Shown: positions 44,801 through 57,136, counted from the first letter of the stretch. The stretch is 64,000 bases of DNA from Girardinichthys multiradiatus (GCF_021462225.1 NC_061812.1:42267363-42331362), one strand, 5' to 3'. Made by a program: numbers and translations. Notes: generated by a model not told the origin, from the letters alone.

Positions 44801-46860
44801 AATGACAGATGAGTAGTAAGGCGATGCTAAAGCGTCATTTTTCTATGATATTATGTCTTCACGCACCACTGAAATGAAAGGCAGAGATTAAATAGAGCAC
44901 TGGGGTATTACTTCTGTGTTAGAAACAATACCATTGCACAGTTTTTTGTTTTTTTTTATTGGGTTGCCTAGAATACCAGGTTACTGTTTACCACAAGCCT
45001 CCACAAAATGTCATCTTCATAGGAAATTGGGGTCGGGCACTATTACACAGGATCAGTCTCAGCCAGGAATAGCAACTTGTCCTTATTTTAGAGTCAAACA
45101 GCATTAAAAAAACAATAGCATTCCTGCATTGCCGCATCATGCTGCTTTAAGGAAGGAATTTCTGCTTAAAGACATGTGTATACACTCTGTGTGCAACCTT
45201 TAATCAAGCTTTCAGATTTTTCTTTTTACTTGGCAGCACAGAGAGTGTGAAGGACACTCTTTGTTCAAGATTGCAACTCTTTCTTCAGCTGTGATTGCCA
45301 TGCCTCATCTCCTTTTCTGTGTACCCAAACACCTTCCTTCATCAGATCATGTTCAAACACTTCTTTAATTACACCATAACACACAGAGGCAGCTGAAAAG
45401 GCAATCCCTCACACAAAACATGGCAAAGGAATTGCAGAGTGGAAAGTTTGCCTTGGAACGGTCTCAATGACAACATACTACAGCCAGAACTGTTACTTAG
45501 AAATAGGATGCACAATACAGCCAATGTTTCAGTCTAACCTACAGTCAGAAAAAGTATTCTGACTGTAGGTGAAAATGGTGCTTCAGAGGAGAGAAAATCG
45601 ATGCCCAACAATTTATATTGTTGTGAGATGTTTTTGTTTGCTGTTTGTTGAATTGAAAACTTATATGCTCAACCAGGTGGAGGAAAACTGCCAGGGTTCC
45701 ATTTTATTCGGTTTCTGTGATCTAAAGAGCTTGTTTTTCACCGGTTTCTCATTAGCTTAATTTTCAGTGTTTGTGGGTTACAATGTATCATAAAGTCACA
45801 GGGACAACTCTTACTTTGACTCTTTGCCAAAAATAAATTATGTTTCTCCTGAGGCTATATAATGTACTAAATGTAATTAAAAAAAAAGAAGAAAACAAAG
45901 AGGAACAAGAACAGAATTCAAATACAGCCAAGAGGAATTAGCCAGGAACAGCCTCTTGATGCTAAGGCCTCTTCACAAAGTTCAGCTAACTACAGCACTG
46001 CTGCCCAGGCATGCAATTGCGATGAATGTTCAACTCCCTGTGTCCTCTTGGACTGCAGGAGAGTCTCCCTGGCAGGGAATCAGATGGAGATAAAGGCTCC
46101 TCTTCCTTCATTTCAGCCTGATGCTGTCTGAAAACTGTACCTGCAGTCCAATGTCTCTGCTGATATCAAAGGCGGGTTACCTGGTCTGTATCCAGCCGTC
46201 ACCATTTTTCCACTTCATCTGGCCTGAAGGAGCATCTGTCTGACTCACTGAACTGAGTCCAAAGTCTCAGCAAGGCCCTTTTTTGTGGAATGGTGGTGGC
46301 AGGAATGAGCTTTAATTCTTTCAGGTAGTCAGATGCAGTGTTTAGAGAGTGTTCTATATAAAATATGATGTCTTTGAACACTCAGTAATATAATATTTGA
46401 ATATGTAGTATTAAACAAAACCAAATCCATCTGTTGGACTATAACAGGACAGAACATACAAAAGACGTTGGAGAAAAATCTCTTTTTTGGGTTCTCTTCT
46501 ATAATTTTGTAATAATCATTTCTCTCCTACATTCCAGCTTGTGTTCCAACGTTTGTCCTCCCGTAAGCTATATTGATAACCTTGAGGCCATCAGCCATTG
46601 TCAGTCTGAAACTATGGTGACTAAAGGATAAAGGACTCACATGGCCCTTTCATAATCCTTTCAACACACTCATACCTGATGCTGCAAGGTAAAAAAGAAG
46701 CCAATTTTTCAGGTCTCTAGCTATGCAGGCAAGAAGGACAATGTGAAGACATGCTTTGTGGGAAACATTCACCATAAAATATGTGGACTAGTGAGGTGTT
46801 GAGTTATTAACACCCCTGCGAAACATTCCTCAAAACTGGCTAATATCTGTATCCAAGATT
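44801..46860. other. Gene-free stretch
   Basis: No family recognised. A perfect hairpin lies at 45537-45570. A 60-codon minus frame at 46199-46381 (LKELKLIPATTIPQKRALLR and RPDEVEKW) looks protein-like but is short and unplaced. Confidence 0.45.
45537..45570. repeat. Perfect 14 bp hairpin, 6-base loop
   Basis: ACCTACAGTCAGAA (45537-45550) is exactly inverted at 45557-45570 with AAAGTA between. There is no gene next to it. Confidence 0.85.
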
Positions 46861-46865
46861 TAAAT

Positions 46866-47058
46866 TAAATGGTAAATGGACTGAATTTCTATAGCGCTTT
46901 TCTATTCATATCAGCCACTCTGAGTGCTTTATGGCTAGAGCCACATTCACCCAGTCACACTTAATAACGTACACCGATATGTAGAGCAGTAGGGAACACA
47001 TCGACATATCAGTGGAGGAAGCTGGAATCAAACCAGTAACTGTCCTCAGTGTCAAGTG
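46866..47058 (+). repeat. Dispersed fish repeat (TAAATGGACTGAATTTCTAT type)
   Basis: The phrase AATGGTAAATGGACTG followed by TATAGCGCTTTTCTA and CACATTCACCCAGTCACAC is characteristic of a very common non-autonomous teleost repeat. Its ends and class were not resolved here. Confidence 0.6.
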
Positions 47059-47192
47059 GAGGACTGGGAGAACACAGACGTAAGGTACAGTGGTGGTCCA
47101 GATCTTTAAGACACTGCATTCCAGCTATCATGGTAACACACTTCTCAGCCCAAATCAAGGGTGTTGAAAAGGAGGCTCCAACTGAAGTCTGA

Positions 47193-47242
47193 GGATGGAT
47201 GGATGGATGGATGGATGGATGGATGGATGGATGGATGGATGG
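47193..47242. repeat. (GGAT)n microsatellite
   Basis: About twelve tandem GGAT units in a row. Confidence 0.95.
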
Positions 47243-47434
47243 GTAAATAACAGATTACATTAAAACTGATAATAAAAGCAATAAAAAAATCTTAAACCAT
47301 CTGATATTCTTGAGTACATTAGCCCCATTTAGAATTTAATGGCAACTAGTTGAGAACCATGGAACTTAAACCATGTCAATCCCTCTATATAAGGGATGAT
47401 GGTCACCTGCAAAGTGGAGTCAACTTCATACATA

Positions 47435-48660
47435 CAGGGGTTGGACAATGAAACTGAAACACCTGGTTTTAGACCACAATAATTTATTAGTATGGTGTAG
47501 GGCCTCCTTTTGCGGCCAATACAGCGTCAATTCGTTTTGGGAATGACATACAAGTCCTGCACAGTGGCCAGAGGGATTGTAAGCCATTCTTCTTGCAGGA
47601 TAGTGGCCAGGTCACTACATACTGGTGGAGGAAAATGTTTCCTGACTTGCTCCTCCAAAATATCCCAAAGTGGCTCAATAATATTTAGATCTGGTGACTG
47701 TGCAGGCCATGGGAGATGTTCAATTTCACTTTCATGTTCATCAAACCAATCTTTCACCAGTCTTGCTGTGTGTATTGGTGCATTGTCATCCTGATACACG
47801 GCACCGCCTTCAGGATACAATGTTTGAACCATTGGATGCACATGGTCCTCAAGAATGGTTCGGTAGTCCTTGGCAGCCCATCTAGCACAAGTATTGGGCC
47901 AAGGGAATTACTGATCCACCCCCATGCTTCACTCTGGGCATGCAACAGTCTGGGTGGTACACCTCTTTGGGGCTTCTCCACACCGTAACTCTCCCGGATG
48001 TGGGGAAAACGGTAAAGGAGGACTGATCAGAGAACAATACATGTTTCACATTGTCCACAGCCCAAGATTTGGGCACCATTGAAACCGACGTTTGGCATTG
48101 GCATGAGTGACCAAAGGTTTGGCTATAGCAGCCCAGCCGTGTATATTGACCCTGTGGAGCTCCCAACGGACAGTTCTGGTGCAAACAGGAGAGTTGAGGT
48201 GCACACTTAATTCTGCAGTGATTTGGGCAGCCGTGGTTTTATGTTTTTTGGATACAATCCAGGTTAGCACCTGAACATCCCTTTCAGTCAGCTTCCTCTT
48301 GCGTCCACAGTTAATCCTGTTGGATGTGGTTCGTCCTTCTTGGTGGTATGCTGACATTACCCTGGATACCGTGGCTCTTGATGCATCACATAGACTTGCT
48401 GTCTTGGTCACAGATGCGCCAGCAAGACGTGCACCAACAATTTGTCCTCTTTTGAACTCTGGTATGTTACCCATAATGTTGTGTGCATTTTAATATTTTG
48501 AGAAAAACTGTGCTCTTACCCTGCTAATTGAACCTTCACACTCTGCTCTTACTGGTGCAATGTGCAATCAATGAAGACTGGCTACCAGGCTGGTCCAATT
48601 TAGCCATGAAACCTCCCACACTAAAATGGCAGGTGTTTCAGTTTCATTGTCCAACCCCTG
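47435..48660 (-). mobile_element. Tc1/mariner element, DD36E-type, copy A2
   Basis: Same 31 bp ends as the element at 13587 (CAGGGGTTGGACAATGAAAC), flanked by TA (47433-47434 and 48661-48662). Length is 1226 bp, 16 shorter than copy A1 through small indels. Confidence 0.93.
47487..48474 (-). pseudogene. DD36E-type transposase pseudogene (copy A2)
   Basis: From ATG 48474: GNIPEFKRGQIVGARLAGAS, VTKTASLCDASRATVSRVMS, a basic linker NRINCGRKRKLTERD, RWELHRVNIHGWAAIAKPLV, then a shift near 48050. HVLFSDQSSFTVFPTSG has Gln in place of the Glu beside the first Asp. YQDDNAPIHTARLVKDWFDE carries the second Asp and SPDLNIIEPLW the Glu. Deletions near 48070, 47880 and 47545 break the frame. Confidence 0.88.
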
Positions 48661-48662
48661 TA

Positions 48663-49092
48663 CATTTGTCACAGCCTCTCTTTTGTTTAGTGTCCTCTTT
48701 CAAGTCCGCCAGCTACCCATACATATAAGATCATTTTAAATTTAGTGTAAGCCATATGTTTTTTTAAGTTACAATACACAAAAGGCTGGTGTTGTGTAGT
48801 GGCAAACAAAAATATTTTGATGGAGAATGTAGAAGAACAGTAACTACCAGTTTTAAAGGTTCAGTTGTTAAGATATAAAGTAGGTGGAGATTTATTATTT
48901 AGATAAAGACTGTGGGAAATAATTTCTTAATTTAAGAATAACATGCTTTAACATCAGACTGGCCAGGTTTAAGAAATGAAATGATGTACACTAATTGTAA
49001 TAATTATAATTATATAATTGTTTCCTGAAATAAAAAGTGCAAAGGAATGTTATTCCTTAATTATAAATGTCTCTTGGGGCTGTGCAATTAAT
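48663..49092. other. Non-coding DNA
   Basis: No gene or element recognised. Confidence 0.5.
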
Positions 49093-49097
49093 CAAAT

Positions 49098-49731
49098 TGT
49101 CATGTTTTGTAGGTTGATAGCAGGACAATAACTTAAGATGATCATGGTGAAGATTTAATAATAATACAGAAACCCTACAGATTTGGAACAAGGAGAAAAG
49201 GACATGGAGCACAGACAGAGCAACGGATAGTGTAACGGATAAATACAGCAAAGAACGATAAAAAACCAGGAGCTTAAATACTGAGGCAGGGGTGGAAAAT
49301 TACAAAGGAACCAGAAGAACTAATGAGGGAAGATGTGAAACAGCTGTGAAAGCAGGGAAACTAATGAAAGAAGAGAAACTAATTAACACAAGGTAGCTGA
49401 ACTAAGACACAAAGAAACTATAAACCAAGGGAAAAGACTAACACCAAATGCAAAAAGAACAGAACACAAGAAAACCTACAAAAGAACCTACATAAAATAC
49501 AACAACATTTAATTTCCCTTTGGGATTAATAAAGTATTTTTGAATTGAATTGAAAAAAACTAAGAAACTGAAAACAAAGGAATAAACTCTATGGAAACAC
49601 GTTAGTAACTATAATGAACACAGAGAAATAAACTGAATATGGCAAGACCTATAGAACATAAATAAAAAACTAGGAAATGATCAAAACACAAACAAATGAA
49701 AACCAAAACCCAAACACCCAGGATCATAATA
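49098..49731 (-). mobile_element. Gypsy-type solo LTR (minus) with nested LINE tail
   Basis: A 5 bp duplication CAAAT (49093-49097 and 49732-49736) flanks a 634 bp sequence starting TGTCATG and ending CATAATA, a decayed form of CATGACA. Read on the minus strand its start resembles that of the LTR at 42402 (a TGATCCTGGGTGTTTGGGTT stretch against TGTCACGATG...TTTTGG). An inserted LINE 3' end interrupts it. Confidence 0.7.
49506..49556 (+). mobile_element. Short LINE 3' end fragment
   Basis: TTTCCCTTTGGGATTAATAA followed by AGTATTTTTGAATTGAATTG, the plus-strand version of the tail at 35189. About 50 bases, inserted in the solo LTR. Confidence 0.65.
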
Positions 49732-49923
49732 CAAATCTACATTTCAATTTAGGTTTTGGCTCCAAACAATTACAAAAACTAAGGAAGCTTAATTAATATT
49801 ACAATTATTTTTTCTCACATTCCAGTTTGAAGCTATAATCTTACTTTATTCTGCAATGTGATTTCAAACACAACGAGTAAGTGTTCAATAATGGTAATTT
49901 CAGTATTTCAAAAACATTTGTAT

Positions 49924-51751
49924 TGTAAATATGAATCTGAGAATATTATTTAATATTTAATATTAATATATTAATATTAATATTTTAATATTTTACCAAA
50001 TAATATTCCGGTCTGTTAAGGATTGTCCTGTGAATGCCAGCCCCATTAAGGCGATGGTATTAGGACAGAATAGAAAGGTGTGAGACGAGCTCTGGCATTA
50101 TTGAACAGCATAAACTCTGCACACATATGGAATGAATTCACACAATTTCTTAAAATACAAGAATTTATTAACAAAAATAAGTCAACTCAAAGTCAAACAT
50201 ATTTCAATCAACAAACTCTTTACTATGCTAAAACAATCCAACTAAACTACCAAGCAGAATTAAAGAATAATGAAGACTAATGGGCTATGTACAATATAAA
50301 CAAGTTGATTAAAGATGATTAGAAATCATGACCAAAAAGAGTGATGCAACATTACCATGCAATGTTTATGTTTGAGAACCAAGGATTATCTTGAAGAATC
50401 CGGAAGTGAAGTTAAGTTAGTCTTGGAACTAATTTAGGCAATAATCAGCATACCTTTAGACAACCCTTCACAATGCAAGATCAGATTAAATATTATTTTA
50501 ATAAAATAATGTTTTAAATAATGATCTGCTGAATAAAACCAACCTCCTGGATGACTAATTCTCAACGGTGTCTAATTAACTGCCTTTATTTATTAAAATA
50601 ATATTTAAAGAAATATTATTAAGGCAATATTTTGGAAAAGAGCCAAATCTTTCTGGAGAAATGGGGCTTAATGGTGTTTACTTAGTTATCAGATTTAGTA
50701 AAATAATATTTAGGGACTATTATTCACTAGCTTGAAAACTAACAACCTTTCTGTTGACTAGCCTTAATGTTAGCACACGTGTTCTTACCGGCTGGCCGTC
50801 GGGCTAACAAAGAAGCTAGCTAAAGTGCTAAGCTAGAAGATAGCTTAGCACCAGAATCAACACATACCTTTAAAATACCAGGGTTAAAATGCATAAGCGC
50901 GGACGGCGCGTTATGAGCAATGTTCTGGTTAAAACCACCCTTTAAATAAAGTTTATCTTAGCTTTAAAACATACAAAGAACACGGAACCAGCGCGTGCCG
51001 AAGCTAGCCTACTAGGGCTAAAGATCGCCAGGTTCCATAAAACAAACTTCATAGAATGAAAACGTTCAGATTATTTCATCCTAACTGTTAATCTGTTAAT
51101 CTGCCCAAACCCAACCTCTGTCCATGGTGAGTAAACGTTGTCCAAGGGCGATGAAGTTCGAATAAACGTCCACAGTCAACAAGCGGTTGGTTTTCAGCTA
51201 ACCTCTGCGTTCGCTCTGCAATAGCGTTAGCTCCGGAGGGCTGGGCGGCTGTTCGGTACCGTAACACGGTGGTGCAAGCCGTAGTCCGTCCTTGCGGCTT
51301 GGCTTGTAGAAACAGCTTCTCCACCGGGATCTCTCCTCAATACAGTTTTGCTTCTGTGGGGCCTCGAAGAGAAAATGTAAGCAACTCTTACACCTTAATT
51401 TCCCCGTTCATGAATGAAAATACCGGATACACAGACAGTATTTCATTCTACTTAACTTTGCATATGATCGATGATCGTATAGCTTTGGATCCAGTTGAAT
51501 TTATGTCTTTTTGCCAGCAAAAGACATCAGCGCGTTTTCCTCTCCTATCCGGTTCCTATGGAAGGCCGCGTGGAAGAGGAAGACTTGTGGAAAGGTGGGG
51601 GCTTTTATTTGGGTAATGGCGCCACAGGAAGTCCGCAGTTACCCCCTTTCCTGGCTGTGCTGGAAGAAGGTTAATGCGCTTTATTTTGAAAAGTTCCAGG
51701 AAAGTATGTACTGGAGTTTTAGTGTTGAAACCCATGGCTGTGGTCCCAACA
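49924..51751 (-). mobile_element. 1.83 kb LTR-like repeat, copy 1
   Basis: Nearly the whole segment is repeated at 61749-63577 in the same orientation and length. It starts TGTAAATATGAATCTGAG and ends GTGGTCCCAACA. On the minus strand a GC-richer half precedes an AATAAA signal (complement near 50165), as in an LTR. No coding motif is shared between the copies, so small open frames inside are ignored. A hairpin (GTGCTAAGCTA and its inverse, 50825-50851) is private to this copy. No clear target duplication. Confidence 0.6.
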
Positions 51752-54700
51752 TTTGTGATTATGATTCTTTTCTATAATTGAGCAGCCTTAGCTTGGGTAA
51801 CAACAGCAACCACAGGTATTTAATGACATTTTAGAATTACAGCAAGATATGCCTTCTTTGGCTAAAGATAGCCTGTTTGTGTCAGAATCTTTGTGTGTGA
51901 CTCATTTTCTCTACAGAGGATCTCTGTTGGGGGTGTGGCTGATCAATGGCAGGTAGTACACCTACTGGCAATCTTGCTCATCTGCTTCTGTGAATATCAG
52001 GAGCTGCAGGACAATCATTCAGTGGATGGGTCCAAGCTGTTGGTACCATCAAGCCCCTAATTTATTTTCTGAACCTACCAGTGATTAGTTATCTCTTATG
52101 TGCTCCGTTCTCTCTGTGTCTTCAGGTTGAAAGCTCCGTACCAATCCTGGATTCTTCCTCAGACTCCTCTGTGACAGTTTTTCCTGGATTCCCTCTTACT
52201 CCACGATCATACACTGCAGCTCCTTCCTCTGTGATTAAACTGCCTCCCTGCTCTCCAACTCACTATCCGTTCCTCTCAAAAATCCAATCACCTCACCACC
52301 TCACTTCCTCTAACTGCCTCTCCACCAGTTGATACTGAACCATACCGGACCCCAAGTTGCTCCTAGTCTGTTCCGATCAGTTGTATATATTGTAAACAAA
52401 TCCTTTACTTTTCGATCTGAGTCCTGCTGATGATTTTGCTTGGGGGTCAGGAAATTATCCAGCATGGCAGTTTGATGTTTCTGACATGAACAAGAGACAG
52501 AACAAAACAGTTTCATCCAACCACATGGAGGGTTTGAAACAAGCTAAGAAACATCTGAAAATCTTGGCACCATCATGTGAAAATGACCAACGGAGTTGGT
52601 CATATAAAGGAAATAATGCAGTTGGGATAATTAGAACCAACGAAATAATTGCAATAAAGGCTCCAATATTTGCTTGCCTTGTTTAAAATGATGGATGTTT
52701 GACACTGAAACGGCCCCCAGTCAAGTGATCAACATGGTTCTTCTTGTCATTGCTTGTATTAAACCTCTTTGATTTGTGACCAGTATAATGATGTGAGGTA
52801 CCTGTGTTAATGGGGTTAGCTTCTTACTCATAGCTGCTGTGTTCAGTTATTCTAAGAAACCATATAAGCAATTACAGATTTTTCTTATGGAACTTTTCTG
52901 GTGATACTATTTGTCTCCTCTCACATTTTCAAAAACGCATGCTTAAACCCATAGAGATACTAGAAGTGTACCAAAAGACTTATGTTACTTTTTTACTGCA
53001 AAATAATGTTTTTCCCAGTAAAGGTGACCAGTGACCCGAGATATAAAGGCTTGAACTAAAACTGCTGGCTTGGTTGTGTTACATGCAGTTATAGATGTGT
53101 GTGTTCATGTCTTACAGCAGGATAACAATAATGATGATAAATATTTTGGAATCCTAATCATATCTAAGGAGAACGTTCATATGTATCCACTTAGAGCAGA
53201 TGTGGAAATGACATGGCAACAACCCCAAAGAATTTCAAAAACTTTGAAGTTCAGTTGGGCACATGCTTTATTATTCAGCTCACACCGCACGCACACTCCC
53301 TTGTTCAAAGAATTATACTCTCTACATCAACTCTTCATTAAATATACATAAATCCATCATGGTTTAATAAAGAGGACTACAGTAAAACTGCTGTAAAATG
53401 CACACTGATAAATACCCAATCTATATGTAAATATGAGGCATATTGGGTGAAAAAATCAAAACGCAGAAAAAATGCAATAACCACCCTATTTGATCAGAAC
53501 CCCAGGAGCTAAAGTTTTGATTTTTAAATGGAATCTGAAGAGGAGAGAGCATCAGAGCTGAACCGGGGAGGTGAGAGTGTGAAAGCGTTCACATGGGAGC
53601 TGACTATCTGAGGGGCCACTGGATAACAGAGTGGGCCTGTAAGATTACCCTCACAGAGTGGGAATGGAAACATTGCATTTTGGAGGTCTCAGCAACATTT
53701 TTGCACTCCTACAATCACAGAAGAGAGGAGAAAATCGTGGATTACGTCAAGGTGAAAATAACTTTCTTGTTCGGTCCTTAAGCGGCAGCAACAGCCTCTA
53801 AAACTGAATCACTTCTGAAAATGTTGCCGCTCCATGTTTATATTTTAAATGCTTTATCCTTTTTAGGATCATCTGATTACCTGTACAAAAAAAAACTCTG
53901 TAGCCTCATAAGATTTATATAACCAGTTAAAATAACTTCTGAAACGTTTTGTCCCTGTGTGCCCATAACCCTGTTGCATATCTGACCTTTTTTAATGCCA
54001 CAGGAAGAAACAAAGTCAAAGAAAAAACTCATTTACCACAGTAGACTACTTGATCACCATATTAAACCAGGCTTCCATGGGGCATGATTGTTGCAGTTCT
54101 CACATGTCATGTACACTGCACACGTGTTCCACTGCAACATAGTGGATGCAACTGTGACTCAAGCAATGACCCAGTAATAACATTAATTTATTTTATTAAT
54201 TACATATAACTATACAGTACAAATTATCACAATGACGTTAGTCACATGATGGTGATCCTTTTACTCAGATTTTATTTATTGTTATTCAATAAATGTGAAT
54301 ATTATTGAAAAGTTAATTTGTTTCAGTAACTCAATTCACTAAATGAAACACATTGTATACTGTAGATTAATTACACACAGACTGATGTTTTCAAGCGTTT
54401 ATTTCTGTTAATCAAGATAATTTTCCACTTACAGCTAATGAAAATACAACATTTAAGTTTAAAATATTACATCAGACCAATAATAAAAGCATTTTTTATA
54501 CAAAAATGTTGGCATAATAAAAAGTATGTTTAATATATGCTTAAATGTTTTTATTTACAAAAGGAGGTACAATCGCCATATTAACGTGTATTCCAATTTA
54601 TTTAATAAATGCAGGTAATTATTGAGGACTGGGTGTTGGAATAATTGTATATAGATTTATCTGATATATTTCTCCTATTCTTTAACTTGACTATTTGATT

Positions 54701-54944
54701 TTATAACCTTTCATGATGTTTGTGTGAGTAAAGGATGTGTGAGTTGTCTGCAGGCAACCATCAAAAGAGGAGATGAGGAGGAAGCAGTTGAGGAGGTCAT
54801 AAAGATGAAGGCTGATTGCGCTGAACGAAGATGCACTGATCCTAAGATTGGAGGAGACTGTGGAAGTGTGTTGTTAAAAGATAATGGTGTTTATTACCTG
54901 TTTACGATGCAGTTGTTTTTCCCATCCTTAGAGAGTAACGTTCT
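51752..54944. other. Gene-free stretch
   Basis: No family recognised. A C/T-rich tract with a tail at about 52100-52480 could be LTR-derived, but no ends were found. Confidence 0.45.
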
Positions 54945-54954
54945 TTGTAATTAG
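54735..54954 (+). pseudogene. Possible isolated exon, unknown family
   Basis: A TTGTCTGCAG acceptor-like site (to 54755) precedes a frame reading ATIKRGDEEEAVEEVIKMKA, then DCAERRCTDPKIGGDCGSVL, open to a TAG at 54952. Composition is protein-like (charged, with cysteines) and unlike the AT-rich flanks. No donor or partner exon was identified. It could be a retroelement fragment. Confidence 0.25.
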
Positions 54955-55128
54955 GGACCCCCGAAAGATAATAAAAAGAGAGGGTCGGACAGATGGTTTT
55001 CATAGCGGTAGGAGATTTGTAACTGAAGCACATCTCTGTCCGTTCTCCTCGCTGCGAGTGAAATAACTAATTCTTTGTGTTTCTCTTCTTTTTGTGATGT
55101 TATAAGTATTTTAGGTTGTTTAAACTTG
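54945..55128 (+). mobile_element. LTR-like fragment, possibly endogenous retrovirus
   Basis: A GGGACCCCCGAAAG start, an AATAAA signal at about 54971 and a C/T-rich stretch with TCTCTGTCCGTTCTCCTCGC resemble the R-U5 part of a retroviral LTR. Neither the U3 start nor any coding region is present. Rex3 begins directly after it. Confidence 0.35.
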
Positions 55129-55131
55129 ACA

Positions 55132-57136
55132 CTGGGCAGCGGACGAAGGTGGAAATCTCGGCAGCCCAATCTCCGGATGCTTAGGCTGGCTCTAGGGACA
55201 TGAAATGTCACCTCGCTGGGGCGAAAGGAGCCTGAGCTTGTGCGGGAGGATGAGAAATATTGAATAGAAATAGTCGGGCTCACCTCCACGCACAGCGTGG
55301 GCTCTGGAACCCATCTCCTCGAGAGGGGTTGGACTCTCTTCGACTCTGGAGTGGGCTGTGGTGAGAGGGATGGGTTTGCTTGCTGCCCCCCAGCTCAGCC
55401 GTCTTGTGTTGGGGTTTACCCTAGTGGATGAGAGGGTCGCATCCCTGTGCCTTCAGGTTAAGGACAGGTCTCTGACTGTTGATTCAGCCTATGGGCAGAG
55501 CGGTAGTGCAGAGTACCCGGCCTTCTTTGCGTCCCTGTCGGGGATGCTGCATAGTGCCCCTCCTGGGGACTCCATTATTCTGCTGGGGAACGCCAACGTG
55601 GGAGACAACAGTGACACCTGGAGAGGCGTGATCGGGAAGAATGGCCTCCCCGATTTGAATCCGAGTGGTGTTTTGTTATTGGATTTCTGTGCTAGTCACG
55701 GATTGTCCATAATGAACACCATATTCAAGCATAAGGGTGTTCATCAGTGCACTTGGCACCAGGACACCCTAGGCAGGAGGTTGATGATTGACTTTGTTTT
55801 TGTGTTTTCAGACCTTCGGTTGCATGTTTTTGACACTCGGGTGAAGAGAGGGGCTGAGCTGTCTACTGATCACCACCTGGTGGTGAGTTGGATCCGCTGG
55901 AGGAGAAGAAAGCCGGACAGAGAGTTTGCTGGGAATGTCTGGTGGAGCCCTCGGCCAGGGATGTATTCAACTCCCACCTCGGGGAGAGCTTTGACCACAT
56001 TCCGGGGGAAGTTGGAGACAGTTAGAGTTTGGGTGGGCAATGTTCTCCGCCTCCATTGTGGATGCTGTTGGCCGTAGCTGTGGCCATAACGCCTGCGGTG
56101 CCTGTTGAGGCAGCAATCCCCGAGCCCGGTGGTGGACACCAGCAGTAAGGAATACTGTCAAGCTGAAGAAGGAGTCCTTTCACCTGTGGTTGGCTTGTGG
56201 GACTCCTGAGGTGGCTGACGGGTACCGTGAGGCTAAGCGTGCCGTGGCCTGAGCTGTGGCCGAGGCAAAAGCTCTGGCTTGGGAGGAGATCGGTGAGGCC
56301 ATGGAGAAGAACTATCTTTTGGCCTCGAAGCGATTCTGGTAAATGGTGCGGCGCCTCAGGAGGGGGCAACAGTGCTTTGCCAACACTGTTTACATTAGGG
56401 GTGGGGAGCTGCTGACCTTGACTGGGGACATTATCGGGCGGTGAATGGAGTACTTCGAGGATCTCCTCAATCCTGTCACGTATTCCCTGGAGCAGGCACA
56501 GGCTGGGGACTCGGGGTTGGACTCTTTCATCACCCAGGCTGAAGTCACCGAGGTGATTAAAAAGCTTCACGGTGGGAGGGCTTCGGGGGTGGATGAGATC
56601 CGCGCTGAGTACCTCAAGTCTCTGGATGTTGTGGGGCTGTCATGGTTGACAGGCCTTTTCAACATTGCATGGTGGTTGGGGACAGTGCCTCTGGACTGGC
56701 AGACTGGGGTGGTGGTCCCCCTTCATAAGAAGGGTGACCGAAGGGTGTGTTCCAACTACAGGGGGATCACACTCCTCAGCCTCCCTGGTAAGGCCTACGC
56801 CAGGGTATTGGAGAGGAGAGTCCGGCCGGTAGTCGAATCTCGGCTTCAGGAGGAGCAGTGTGGTTTTCGTCCCGGCCATGGAACACTAGACCAGCTCTAC
56901 ATCCTCTGCAGGGCACTTGAGAGGGTGCTCCAGGAGTACGGAGTTGGGGGCCCTTTATTAGGGGCCATCCAGCCTCTGTACAAGCAGAGAAGGAGTTTGC
57001 CGGCACTAAGTCGGACCTGTTCCTGGTGCATGTTGGACTCTGCCATTTGTCACCAGTTCTGTTCATAACTTTTATGGACAGGATTTCTAGGCACAGCCAA
57101 GGGCCAGAGGGGTTCTGGTTTGGGGACCAGTGGATT
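55132..57136 (+). mobile_element. Rex3 copy 2, truncated at both ends
   Basis: Starts in the leader just before the ATG and stops abruptly in the RT region at GGGGACCAGTGGATT, about 800 bp before the Rex3 3' end. Loss of the 3' end is unusual for a LINE and points to a later deletion. No target duplication was seen. Confidence 0.9.
55180..57136 (+). pseudogene. Rex3 endonuclease-RT pseudogene (copy 2)
   Basis: Endonuclease pieces: [40 protein letters not shown] and [16 protein letters not shown]; the catalytic LLGDFNAH block is reduced to [11 protein letters not shown] pieces: SRLQEEQCGFRPGHGTLDQL, then a deletion of roughly 90-100 bp removes the VDLEKAFD motif. The GCPLSP motif is also shortened. 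Many stops and shifts occur (for example near 55340, 56025 and 56340). Clearly older than the copy at 21417. Confidence 0.88.

Noticed and set aside
47193..47242. Tandem GGAT units, at first glance like a repeat array
   Set aside because: Units are 4 bp without spacers; a simple microsatellite, not a CRISPR or satellite array.
51269..51616. 115-codon plus frame in the 1.83 kb repeat
   Set aside because: The same region of the second copy does not keep the frame, so it is not coding.
52100..52480. C/T-rich tract as LTR or mucin-like exon
   Set aside because: No ends, no splice signals and no stable frame.
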